From assembly GCA_016717285.1 (NCBI GenBank), contig JADKFU010000004.1:124001-188000 (forward strand): a DNA stretch of 64,000 nucleotides. Direction: 5' to 3'. The stretch comes from Chitinophagaceae bacterium (GTDB lineage Bacteria > Bacteroidota > Bacteroidia > Chitinophagales > UBA10324). The position numbers and the translations under genes are program-made. Below, piece by piece: positions 48,089 to 56,624 of this stretch (position 1 is the stretch's first letter; the number at the start of each line of letters is the position of its first letter). Below the pieces are notes generated by a model that did not search any database, was not told the DNA's origin, and was given only the letters and a program-made list of their open reading frames with translations.

Positions 48089-48781
48089 TTAGCTTATAAT
48101 ATCAATCAACCTATATGATTTTTGAAAAGGAGGAATGAAGATATCAACCTTTTCTACTGAAATTATTTGGAAATGTGAGATAGGTGGCTTCACAATAAAA
48201 GCACTGCGAAACATTGTGCCATGTCTACCGAAGATAACTGTAGAATTTTGGTAATGTTCCCTAATAACATTAGGATCGTTAATGGCTAGGTCACAAAATG
48301 CAACCCTTTCCTGAGATTTTGAATTATGACAATGATCAAAATATTGTAAAATTGAATTCCCAAATGTCTCAGCCAGAATATTTCTTGAATTAATAAAATT
48401 GTCATTCGATTTTTTATCCCACATCTGGAAAATCGTATAGAGGAAGTCTCTCCCGTCAATCCAAACATTTTCGAGAGGTACGTCAAATGAAATCAAAAGT
48501 GGAATTGGTGAACTGGCACTCCGATTGTGCTTTACTGCATAATATATTGCTCCCAATTTATCAGCTGCACATATTCCATTAATTTTATTTCCAGAGTGAG
48601 TATCATCCGTTGATAGATTGTCCTTATAAAATAAACCTTGTAAATGATTTTTTAAATCGAAAACTGTGATTTTCCATTTCCCTTCATTTCCACCTATTCC
48701 ATTCGTTTTAATTCTGTCCATATACATATCTTCGGTTTCCTCGGGAACAGAAATGCCACGAAACAATGTAAGCTTATCCAT
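48089..48781 (-). CDS. Hypothetical protein with possible ADP-ribosyltransferase-like start
   Basis: The 230-residue protein begins MDKLTLFRGISVPEE, where LFRGIS resembles the first Arg motif of ADP-ribosyltransferase folds. ICAADKLGAIYYAVKHN and the acidic SQERVAFCDLAIND follow at plausible positions for the S/Y and E elements. This is my inference from short patterns, not a clear family match. A TATTTTTG -7 element (48786-48793, complement) ends five bases before the ATG. The gene is A/T-rich and stands alone near the HNH gene, in a region with other defence-type genes. Confidence 0.6.
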   Translation of the reverse strand: MDKLTLFRGISVPEETEDMYMDRIKTNGIGGNEGKWKITVFDLKNHLQGLFYKDNLSTDDTHSGNKINGICAADKLGAIYYAVKHNRSASSPIPLLISFDVPLENVWIDGRDFLYTIFQMWDKKSNDNFINSRNILAETFGNSILQYFDHCHNSKSQERVAFCDLAINDPNVIREHYQNSTVIFGRHGTMFRSAFIVKPPISHFQIISVEKVDIFIPPFQKSYRLIDIIS

Positions 48782-48986
48782 CTTTCAAAAATAGTAATTG
48801 CTTACAGATATCACTTTTGACGAATGAGAGCCGTGTTTACCTTTCAAGAAGTGGGATTGATAAATCACTACCGGCGACCTGAGTCGGTATAATTTATAGA
48901 AATACAAATTGAGACTAACGAGAAATTTAGCACACTTGTGATTGAAAATCCCGACAACGGGGCACACAGAATATTATTATAAACGT

Positions 48987-49790
48987 TTAAAATAACTCAA
49001 CATACTTGGCTCCATGACATTTGAAACAAATGCCCATTTCCACGTGTCTATACTGGGGGAATTCCCCAGCTGCGTGGCATCTCGGACATGGAGTATAAAC
49101 ATCAACTTGCTTATGCATTTTACTTAGAACAGGAACTTCCACATTTTTATGAAGATCCTCATGACAAAGCCAACAATATGTTATTAAGGCAGCGTCTGGA
49201 TATTCCCATGGAAGCAGATCAACCTGATAATAATGGTGGTGGACATGAAGTCCGTTCACAAATCTCCACTCCAAGTCTTTTATGTTCTTTTTGGAAAAAT
49301 TTTCCTTTCCATATTGGAAAAGCTTATAACTCTCATTTTCTTTCCTACTCACGCTCGGTTGTTGCCTGTGCCTGATTTGATAAGCCAAAATTCTATTCTC
49401 TTTCTCCTGGACTCTTACATATTCTATTAAATTATGTGCATTTATAACTTTTACCAAATTAGAATCAAACTCAGTTTTATGGCTCTCACGGCTCGCAATA
49501 ATTTTTACCAACTCCTTTTCCTTTTCAATTTCAAAAAAAACGGTATCAAGCACTTGAAATTTTCCTGACTGGTCTTCAGAAATGTAAGCTATGTTACCAG
49601 GTAATTCCTTTCCATGAAGAATGAGGGTGAAGCCGCCCTTTACTTTTGTTTTTATTGTCAACAAGCCACGTTTAAAAGGATCTACTATTCTTTGATTCTG
49701 ACATTTTTGGCATTGATTCAGGTCCCTCAAAAGAATGCTTTTTCTTCTTGCTTTCCATTCATCTGTATTTAAAAGTTCCTGATAAGTCAT
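48987..49790 (-). CDS. HNH-type nuclease-like protein with inserted domain and zinc ribbon
   Basis: The 267-residue protein starts WKARRKSILLRDLNQCQKC (CxxC of an HNH fold, about residues 12-30), then has about 130 residues of beta-rich insertion. The HNH core resumes at NGLHVHHHYYQVDLLPWEYP (His pair) and LITYCWLCHEDLHKN (zinc CxxC, final His). A C-terminal zinc ribbon CPRCHAAGEF to GICFKCHGAKY ends the protein. HNH enzymes cut DNA at a metal site. The long insertion between the first CxxC and the catalytic histidines is unusual. Confidence 0.75.
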   Translation of the reverse strand: MTYQELLNTDEWKARRKSILLRDLNQCQKCQNQRIVDPFKRGLLTIKTKVKGGFTLILHGKELPGNIAYISEDQSGKFQVLDTVFFEIEKEKELVKIIASRESHKTEFDSNLVKVINAHNLIEYVRVQEKENRILAYQIRHRQQPSVSRKENESYKLFQYGKENFSKKNIKDLEWRFVNGLHVHHHYYQVDLLPWEYPDAALITYCWLCHEDLHKNVEVPVLSKMHKQVDVYTPCPRCHAAGEFPQYRHVEMGICFKCHGAKYVELF

Positions 49791-49858
49791 AATTTTAGTA
49801 TCACTACCTGCTAGAAAGAAAACTTTGCCAAACTAAGAGATTATAATCCAATGTATAT

Positions 49859-50359
49859 TCATTTTGATATGAAATTTACGTGTTCGATATCAAGATAATA
49901 CCTGCTCGGTTCATAATTTCCCAGGAACAAGTTATAGCGCGCAAGTGATTGCTCAAATGAATACTTTGTTTGCCGAATTAGAATTCTGTTGTAAGAAACA
50001 TTTTTCAGATCGAAATAAGGAGTAAGGGCAAACAGATTGTAGTTACGGAAATAAACCAGAGGCGAACTGTTCTTAAAAAGAATTTTATTGCTTTGACTCG
50101 ATTCCTTCCATCCAGCTAAAATTTTATGGGCAATCTGTTCATAAGAAAGGCTTGGATATGCTTCACGAGTATCCGCAAAATCTGCGGCTGCATAATCAAT
50201 GAATCCATACCTATTTTCGTAATTGCCTGTTAAGCGCTCTTCAATCTTAACAAGCGGAATAGCTGCCTTGTCAATAGTTGAATCGTCATAAAAAAATTTG
50301 CGAGTTGCTATTAGATTCTCACTCTCACTAATTTCTTCCGTGGAATATTCATAATTCAA
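49859..50359 (-). CDS. Hypothetical protein divergent from hsdM
   Basis: The 166-residue frame begins at TTG (complement of 50357-50359); an in-frame stop lies just upstream and no early ATG exists. The protein is soluble, rich in Tyr and Phe (PLVYFRNYNLFALTPYFDLK) with no recognisable domain. It diverges from hsdM across 104 bases, and a 16-base palindrome overlaps its start codon. It might be an accessory or control protein for the operon, by position only. Confidence 0.55.
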   Translation of the reverse strand: MNYEYSTEEISESENLIATRKFFYDDSTIDKAAIPLVKIEERLTGNYENRYGFIDYAAADFADTREAYPSLSYEQIAHKILAGWKESSQSNKILFKNSSPLVYFRNYNLFALTPYFDLKNVSYNRILIRQTKYSFEQSLARYNLFLGNYEPSRYYLDIEHVNFISK

Positions 50360-50381
50360 TTAATTGAATAGCAAAATTGCT
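50354..50381. promoter_or_regulatory. Palindrome in the divergent hsdM spacer
   Basis: ATTCAATTAATTGAAT (50354-50369) is a perfect 16-base palindrome that overlaps the start codon of the divergent gene. AGCAA and TTGCT (50370-50381) form a second small inverted repeat next to it. A repressor-type operator for the restriction operon is possible. Confidence 0.45.
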
Positions 50382-50463
50382 GGATTTGGTGTTCCCTATA
50401 AAGAATATGAATCAAATGCTTTTTTTGTCGATCTTGAGAACCTAAAGGCTATTGTAAAATTTT

Positions 50464-52566
50464 ATGACAGGTAACCAACTACGAAAATTAGAAGCCGAGC
50501 TCTGGAGAGCCGCCGACCAGCTAAGAGCTAATAGCAAGTTGACGGCCAGCGAATATTCAATGCCCGTATTAGGTTTGATATTTCTTCGCCATGCCTTTAA
50601 CCGCTTTGAAAAAGTAAGGGACGAAATTGAAAAGAATTTACCCACACATCCGCAACGAGGTAAACGGAAAGTAACTCCCAAAGACTTTGAAGAAAAATCT
50701 GCGATGTTTTTGCCGGAGAATTCCCGGTTTGACAAATTGGTTTCACTCCCTGAAGGAAGTGATTTAGGTGCTGCCATTGACGAAGCCATGAAGGCAATAG
50801 AAGAAATCAACCCTAAACTGATTGGCATTTTACCTAAGAACTATTCCATTTTCAGTAAAGATTTATTGCAGGAGTTGCTGCGCATTTTCAACAAAGAAGT
50901 TTTGCAGAAAGCAGAAGGTGATGTGTTCGGGAAAATTTATGAATACTTCCTCAACAAATTCGCCATGACCGGTGCACAGGAAGGCGGAGAATTTTTTACG
51001 CCTTTCAGCCTGGTGCAAACAATTGTGAATGTAATTGAGCCGGATCACGGAACAGTCTTCGATCCTGCTTGTGGGAGTGCAGGCATGTTTGTACAGACCG
51101 GCTATTTTATAGAAAGTGAAGGCCTGAAACCGGCAGAAAAAGTTACTTTTTACGGACAGGAAAAAGCGGAAACAAATACCCGCTTGGCTAAAATGAATTT
51201 AGCTGTGCATGGCTTGGAAGGAAACATACAGGAAGGCAATACCTTTTATGAAGACAAACACGATTTAAGAGGCAAGTGTGATTTTGTAATGGCCAATCCG
51301 CCTTTTAATGTGGATGGAGTTGACAAAGCAAAAGATATTGTAAAGCGCGACCCACGATTGTCGTTCGGTTTGCCGAAGAACGACAACGCCAATTATCTGT
51401 GGATACAATATTTCTATTCCTATCTCAAAGCACCAATTAAAGGCTCTGGTGGCAGGACAGGTTTTGTAATGGCCTCTTCTGCAAGCGATGCTGGACACAG
51501 CGAAAAAGATATCCGCGAGAAGCTGGTAAAAACCGGAGCAGTAGATGTGATGCTGGCTATTGGCAACAACTTCTTTTACACCCGATCATTACCTTGCACT
51601 CTGTGGTTTTTTGATCGTGGAAAGGAACTCATTCCACTAACTAAGGGCAAGCGCAATGCAGATACCGTGCTGATGCTGGATGCCCGAAAAATTTACCGCA
51701 AGGTAACCAGCAAGGTAAATGACTTTAGCCCAGAGCAACTACAAAACTTAATTTGTATTGTAAATCTCTACAGGGGCAACACTAAAAAGTTTGAGCGCAC
51801 TGTAAAAAGCTATTTGGAAACAGCTTCCGCTTTGGCGAAAGAAACCGCTCAAGAAACCATTGCATTGCAAAAGAAATTGCAGAAAGTGTATCAAATGGTT
51901 TACGATTTTGCTGCTAAATACCACGAAGAAAACACAACAGTTACCCCGTTTAAGGATGCGCTAAAGCAGATAGAAACCATCAGCATCTACAAACAACAAA
52001 ATAATCTTGTTGAGGTGGTGAACATGGGCCCGGCAATGAGAAAAACTGAAACAACTACTTTAGAAAACATAGCACATCTGTGCAAAGCCATCCGTAAGCC
52101 ACAGGACAAACTTGTTAAACAGTTGCTGGACACCATTGCAACTGCTACAAAAGAATACCAACTGAACAAAAACAAAGACTGGAAAGAGTTGAACCTGAAA
52201 GAACAACTCGATCAACTACGTGTCTTACAGTTACAACTCAGTGGCAACCCCAATGAAGATGAACCAGGACTGTTACACGAAACCGAATATTTCTGGAAAC
52301 AAGCCCACTGGCTGCAAAGCCGTTTCCCGGATGGTATTTATACCAATGTGGAAGGTTTATGCAAAGTAGTAACCCAAAAAGAAATTGAAGGCAAAGACTG
52401 GAGTTTAAACCCTGGCAGGTATGTCGGCGTTGATACTGCTACTGATGATGATTTTGATTACGAAGAACGCCTTAATGAAATACACATTGAATTGGAAGGA
52501 TTGAATGAGGAAGCTATCGCTTTGGCTAATGCTATTGCAGGTAATTTTAAAGAGATTGCTATATGA
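50464..52566 (+). CDS. hsdM: Type I restriction-modification methyltransferase subunit HsdM, with insertion
   Basis: The 700-residue protein methylates adenine in DNA together with HsdS. Motif I is FDPACGSAGMF (about residue 199-209) and motif IV is NPPF (about 277), and the N-terminal helix domain (LRKLEAELWRAADQLRANSK) is typical. It is about 150-200 residues longer than common HsdM. The extra part is a helical region at about 430-620 (NTKKFERTVKSYLETASALA, LQKKLQKVYQMVYDFAAKYH). The normal C-terminus (LNPGRYVGVD) follows. hsdS overlaps it by four bases. Confidence 0.94.
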   Translation: MTGNQLRKLEAELWRAADQLRANSKLTASEYSMPVLGLIFLRHAFNRFEKVRDEIEKNLPTHPQRGKRKVTPKDFEEKSAMFLPENSRFDKLVSLPEGSDLGAAIDEAMKAIEEINPKLIGILPKNYSIFSKDLLQELLRIFNKEVLQKAEGDVFGKIYEYFLNKFAMTGAQEGGEFFTPFSLVQTIVNVIEPDHGTVFDPACGSAGMFVQTGYFIESEGLKPAEKVTFYGQEKAETNTRLAKMNLAVHGLEGNIQEGNTFYEDKHDLRGKCDFVMANPPFNVDGVDKAKDIVKRDPRLSFGLPKNDNANYLWIQYFYSYLKAPIKGSGGRTGFVMASSASDAGHSEKDIREKLVKTGAVDVMLAIGNNFFYTRSLPCTLWFFDRGKELIPLTKGKRNADTVLMLDARKIYRKVTSKVNDFSPEQLQNLICIVNLYRGNTKKFERTVKSYLETASALAKETAQETIALQKKLQKVYQMVYDFAAKYHEENTTVTPFKDALKQIETISIYKQQNNLVEVVNMGPAMRKTETTTLENIAHLCKAIRKPQDKLVKQLLDTIATATKEYQLNKNKDWKELNLKEQLDQLRVLQLQLSGNPNEDEPGLLHETEYFWKQAHWLQSRFPDGIYTNVEGLCKVVTQKEIEGKDWSLNPGRYVGVDTATDDDFDYEERLNEIHIELEGLNEEAIALANAIAGNFKEIAI

Positions 52567-53708
52567 AATTCAAAAAAAGCAATCTTGCAAATGAAACCTT
52601 GTATTTGAAAAGAGGTATTTCTCCTAGATATGTTGAAGGAGATGGAATTACAATTATCAATCAGAAATGCATTCGTCAAAGAAGAATTCATTTTGAATTT
52701 TCTAAAGTGTGTGATAACCTAAAAGATATACCAGAAGAAAAATTCTTAAGACGAGGAGATATCTTAATTAACTCAACAGGCAAAGGAACATTAGGAAGAT
52801 CAGCACAAATAAAAACAGATTTTGAGGAACCCCTTTTAGTGGATACACATATTACAATTGTTCGTGCTGGAGAAAATATGGATCCTTTCTATTTGGGCCA
52901 TTTAATTTCATTTAAAGAACCATACATTGAAGCGTTGGGAAAAGGTTCAACCCAACAATTAGAGCTTTCGAGAACTGATCTTGGCGAAATTGAAATTGAA
53001 CTTCCTCCTCTCCCCACCCAACACAAAATCGCCTCCATCTTATCGGCTTATGATGATTTGATAGAAAACAATTTGAAGCGAATAGAATTGTTGGAGGAGA
53101 AGGCGTTTGTTAGCTACATGTTGATGGATAAAGTTGATAAATACAAACTCTCTGATTTATATGATACAAGTTCAGGAGGAACACCATCAAGATCTAATGC
53201 AGAATATTTTACAGGAGAAATTAATTGGTTTAAATCAAAAGAATTAGCTGATAGTATTTTATTAGAAAGTGAAGAGAAAATAACTGAAGGGGCGGTTGAT
53301 AAATCTTCCGCCAAATTATTTCCAACCGGATCAGTGATAATGGCAATGTATGGAGCTACTATTGGTAAGCTAGGTATGCTTTCAATGCCTTCTACAACAA
53401 ATCAGGCATGTTGTGCCATTGTTGAAAAAGATAAGGTTCGAAGCAATTACTACATTTTAAACTGGTTACTTGAAAATCGTGAATATGTTTTGAGTTTCAG
53501 AATGGGCGCGGCTCAAGAAAATATTAGTCAACAAGTAATTAAAAATCTTTTAGTTACAATTCCCAAAGAAGCTGATTTGAAAATTTTCAATTTTGAAATG
53601 ACCCCGAATTATCAATTAATCAAAAACATTCACCAGCAAAACACCAAACTTCGGGAGGCGCGGGATTTATTGTTGCCGAGATTGATGAGTGGAGAGATAG
53701 AAGTTTAA
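52563..53708 (+). CDS. hsdS: Type I restriction-modification specificity subunit HsdS
   Basis: The 381-residue protein has two target-recognition domains joined by the conserved helix region. The first domain is about residues 1-140, the central helix about 143-180 (LPPLPTQHKIASILSAYDDL then IENNLKRIELLEE), the second about 185-355, and a C-terminal helix region (NTKLREARDLLLPRLMSGEI). Each domain reads one half of the bipartite site. The two domains are visibly more A/T-rich than the central segment, which is consistent with domain exchange. It starts inside the ATGA at the hsdM stop. Confidence 0.93.
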   Translation: MKFKKSNLANETLYLKRGISPRYVEGDGITIINQKCIRQRRIHFEFSKVCDNLKDIPEEKFLRRGDILINSTGKGTLGRSAQIKTDFEEPLLVDTHITIVRAGENMDPFYLGHLISFKEPYIEALGKGSTQQLELSRTDLGEIEIELPPLPTQHKIASILSAYDDLIENNLKRIELLEEKAFVSYMLMDKVDKYKLSDLYDTSSGGTPSRSNAEYFTGEINWFKSKELADSILLESEEKITEGAVDKSSAKLFPTGSVIMAMYGATIGKLGMLSMPSTTNQACCAIVEKDKVRSNYYILNWLLENREYVLSFRMGAAQENISQQVIKNLLVTIPKEADLKIFNFEMTPNYQLIKNIHQQNTKLREARDLLLPRLMSGEIEV

Positions 53709-53731
53709 AAATTGAATTTAAATATCCGAAT

Positions 53732-56623
53732 ATGGAAGAGAAGGATAAACAGGCATGGTTGAAGGGCATTGAAAAAGCCATATCCCATTTAGATTCTAAT
53801 AAGTGGGATAAACAAAACAACAGTAGGAAATATGATTTTGTAAATAACGGAAAATCCTATCCTCCAAAATTAGTTTTAAGATCTGCGATGGATTACATAT
53901 CAGAAAATCATCCAGAAATTAATATTCCCACACGTGCTGGAGGTGAACCTGTTAATGATTTTCTTCGGCAGTTTGGTTTTACAGTAAGAAAAAAGAATGA
54001 AATGGATATAATATCAGAATTAATAGAAAAATACAAAGAGCATGTCCGGAAATATCGCCTGGAAGGTGAAATATACAAGTGGGAATTGTTGGCTAAATTT
54101 AAAGGCAGACCAGACGTAAATGCGAAGGACTTCTTTAATGAAATCAAGAGTATAAATTTCAAAAATCTCATTTATCCCGTCGGTATTTCGGTTGTTCATC
54201 ACCTTGCAAAGGATCAAACTGAACCTTACAGAGGCTGTTTCAAAGTTTTATTTGACGAGAATATTGAGCTTGAACAGAGGTTAAAGCACTTCAATGAGGA
54301 AACGCTTAAACTTTATAAAGTAATTGCACCGAAAGAAAAGCTTTCGCATCATCAGGATGAAAGAACAATTGCAACTTTTCTAACTTACCATGATCCTGAT
54401 AAATATTCATTTTACAAAGATTCCTTCTATCAAAAATATTGTAAACTGATTGGAATTGATGCAAAGAGAGCAGGCGAGAAATATCTGCATTATCTGGAAC
54501 TGATTGAAGAACTTATAAGTGAATATATAAATGATGATCAGGAACTTCTTGATCTGGTGTATGGAATAATTCCCTTAAATTATTATAAGGATCCTAATCA
54601 CAAAATACTGGCTCAAGACATTTTATATCAAACATTGGATAGAATACCGAAGATGAATGGTGTAGTTGCTTTAATGGCATCAGATGGCACCGGATGGCAG
54701 GATGAACATATTGAAGAGTTAAAAAATTTCGATGCTTCTATTATTTGGAACAGTAAAAGACCAAGCGGTACTGACGAAACAATAGCTTTCTTAAGAAACA
54801 TCATTGACGATGGCAATTCATTTAACCTTTACTATAGTTCACAAGGTTTTGTTAATTACAAGGCAACCATTCTAGATTTTGCTGAAACTCAGGAAGAACT
54901 TGATCAGAAGAATTGGGATAATATCTATGGAAATGTTATGTATTACCAAAATAAATTCAGTGAATATAAGGATAACAGTAAAGGTGCTACTATAGTTTTC
55001 TTGGCTAAATCTCTCGAAAAAATCAATCCAATACCTGTAAAGGATTTCAAGTTTTATAAGAATCATAAGCCGCCTACACAAGACAATTTATCTCCTGTTA
55101 CCCAGGAACCTAAAAATCCAGAAAAGGAAACCCCTCATGTTAATCCAAAAAATGAGCATAGTATGAATGGAATGAACTTCCCTTTAAACCAAATCTTGTT
55201 CGGTCCTCCCGGTACAGGAAAGACATTTAATACCGTCAATAAATCATTAGAAATTATTGGGGAAAAGATTGACGGAAAATCAAGAAAAGATATCAAAGAT
55301 CTTTTTGACGCGAGAATGAAAGAAGGACAAATAGTATTTACCACCTTTCATCAGAACATGAGCTATGAAGATTTTATTGAGGGCATTAAGCCCTTAGAAC
55401 CATTGAAAGAAGGCGATCCAGTAATTTATAGAGTTGAGCTGGGGATTTTCCGGAAGCTCTGTGTTGAAGCTTCTTTTGCTATCGCTCAGATAAGAGAAAG
55501 TACCACCACAGAGGATGTTTTAGCCTTTTCTATTTTATACGATAACCTGGCGGATAGTGTAGAAGAAAAAATATTAAACGGTGACAAAGTGAAGTTCGAG
55601 ACAAAATCAGGTGGATCAGTAATGGTGGACAGTATTTCGCAGCAAGGCAATTTTATCATTAAGCACCATGATGGCGGCAGAACCTATACTGTATCAAAGA
55701 TGAGATTGACTATCCTACATACTGCAATAAAAGACCTAAACAATATTAGCAATATAAACAATCAATTCAGGGAAATTATCGGGGGGAGCAACTCTTCTGC
55801 TTATTGGGCATTGCTAAATGAAATTAGAAAAGAAAAATCCAATAGTAAGATTCAAAAAGAAGGTCGAACGTATAGTTTTGAAGATAAGAAGGATGTTGTA
55901 CTATCACTTGCTCATTCAGATTTTAAAAACAAGCAAGCAAAACCATTTGTGTTGATCGTTGATGAAATCAATCGTGGGAATGTGTCTCAAATTTTCGGTG
56001 AGCTGATCACGCTTATTGAAGAAGACAAAAGGCTTGGGAAAGATGAAGCGTTAGAAGCTGCATTGCCTTATAGCAAAGAAACGTTTGGAGTGCCTCCCAA
56101 TCTCTTTATCATTGGCACCATGAACACAGCAGACAGAAGTGTGGAGGCATTGGATGCTGCGTTACGCAGGCGATTTAGTTTTGAAGAAATACCCGCTAAC
56201 GCATCATTGATTGCTACGGATGGTAAACTTAAAGCACAAAATGGAATACTAGAAGGAATTAACTTGCCGGAGTTGCTCAAAATCATCAACAGGCGAATTG
56301 AAAAGCTGTTGGATAAAGATCATCATATAGGTCACAGTTATTTTATGTCGGTAACGAATATGGAAGAATTGAAAGCAGTGTTTCAGCATAAGATGATACC
56401 GTTATTACAAGAGTATTTTTTCGGAGATTATGGTAAAATTGGTCTGGTACTCGGGCAAGGTTTCTTTGAGGAGGTTGAAAGAGTTGAAGAAAATCTCTTT
56501 GCTGAATTTGCCGATTACGACTATGCGGAATTTTCAGAGCGGGTTATTTACAGAATAAAGGACATTGGTCGCATGCAACATGAGGAATTTAGTAATGCTA
56601 TCAATTCGCTATTAAAAAAATGA
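53732..56623 (+). CDS. mcrB: McrB-family GTPase with extended N-terminal recognition region
   Basis: The 963-residue protein has an AAA+ domain with Walker A FGPPGTGKTFNTVNK (about residue 489), Walker B FVLIVDEINRGNVSQIFGEL (about 740) and the McrB signature MNTADRSVEALDAALRRRFS (about 796). McrB hydrolyses GTP and drives McrC cutting of modified DNA. The first 90 residues (KYDFVNNGKSYPPKLVLRSA, then GGEPVNDFLRQFGF) resemble the head domain of ScoMcrA-type enzymes, a reading I offer with moderate confidence. Residues 100-440 have two further unassigned regions, the last of which may be an EVE-like reader. It sits 23 bases after hsdS. Confidence 0.9.
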   Translation: MEEKDKQAWLKGIEKAISHLDSNKWDKQNNSRKYDFVNNGKSYPPKLVLRSAMDYISENHPEINIPTRAGGEPVNDFLRQFGFTVRKKNEMDIISELIEKYKEHVRKYRLEGEIYKWELLAKFKGRPDVNAKDFFNEIKSINFKNLIYPVGISVVHHLAKDQTEPYRGCFKVLFDENIELEQRLKHFNEETLKLYKVIAPKEKLSHHQDERTIATFLTYHDPDKYSFYKDSFYQKYCKLIGIDAKRAGEKYLHYLELIEELISEYINDDQELLDLVYGIIPLNYYKDPNHKILAQDILYQTLDRIPKMNGVVALMASDGTGWQDEHIEELKNFDASIIWNSKRPSGTDETIAFLRNIIDDGNSFNLYYSSQGFVNYKATILDFAETQEELDQKNWDNIYGNVMYYQNKFSEYKDNSKGATIVFLAKSLEKINPIPVKDFKFYKNHKPPTQDNLSPVTQEPKNPEKETPHVNPKNEHSMNGMNFPLNQILFGPPGTGKTFNTVNKSLEIIGEKIDGKSRKDIKDLFDARMKEGQIVFTTFHQNMSYEDFIEGIKPLEPLKEGDPVIYRVELGIFRKLCVEASFAIAQIRESTTTEDVLAFSILYDNLADSVEEKILNGDKVKFETKSGGSVMVDSISQQGNFIIKHHDGGRTYTVSKMRLTILHTAIKDLNNISNINNQFREIIGGSNSSAYWALLNEIRKEKSNSKIQKEGRTYSFEDKKDVVLSLAHSDFKNKQAKPFVLIVDEINRGNVSQIFGELITLIEEDKRLGKDEALEAALPYSKETFGVPPNLFIIGTMNTADRSVEALDAALRRRFSFEEIPANASLIATDGKLKAQNGILEGINLPELLKIINRRIEKLLDKDHHIGHSYFMSVTNMEELKAVFQHKMIPLLQEYFFGDYGKIGLVLGQGFFEEVERVEENLFAEFADYDYAEFSERVIYRIKDIGRMQHEEFSNAINSLLKK

Positions 56624-56624
56624 G

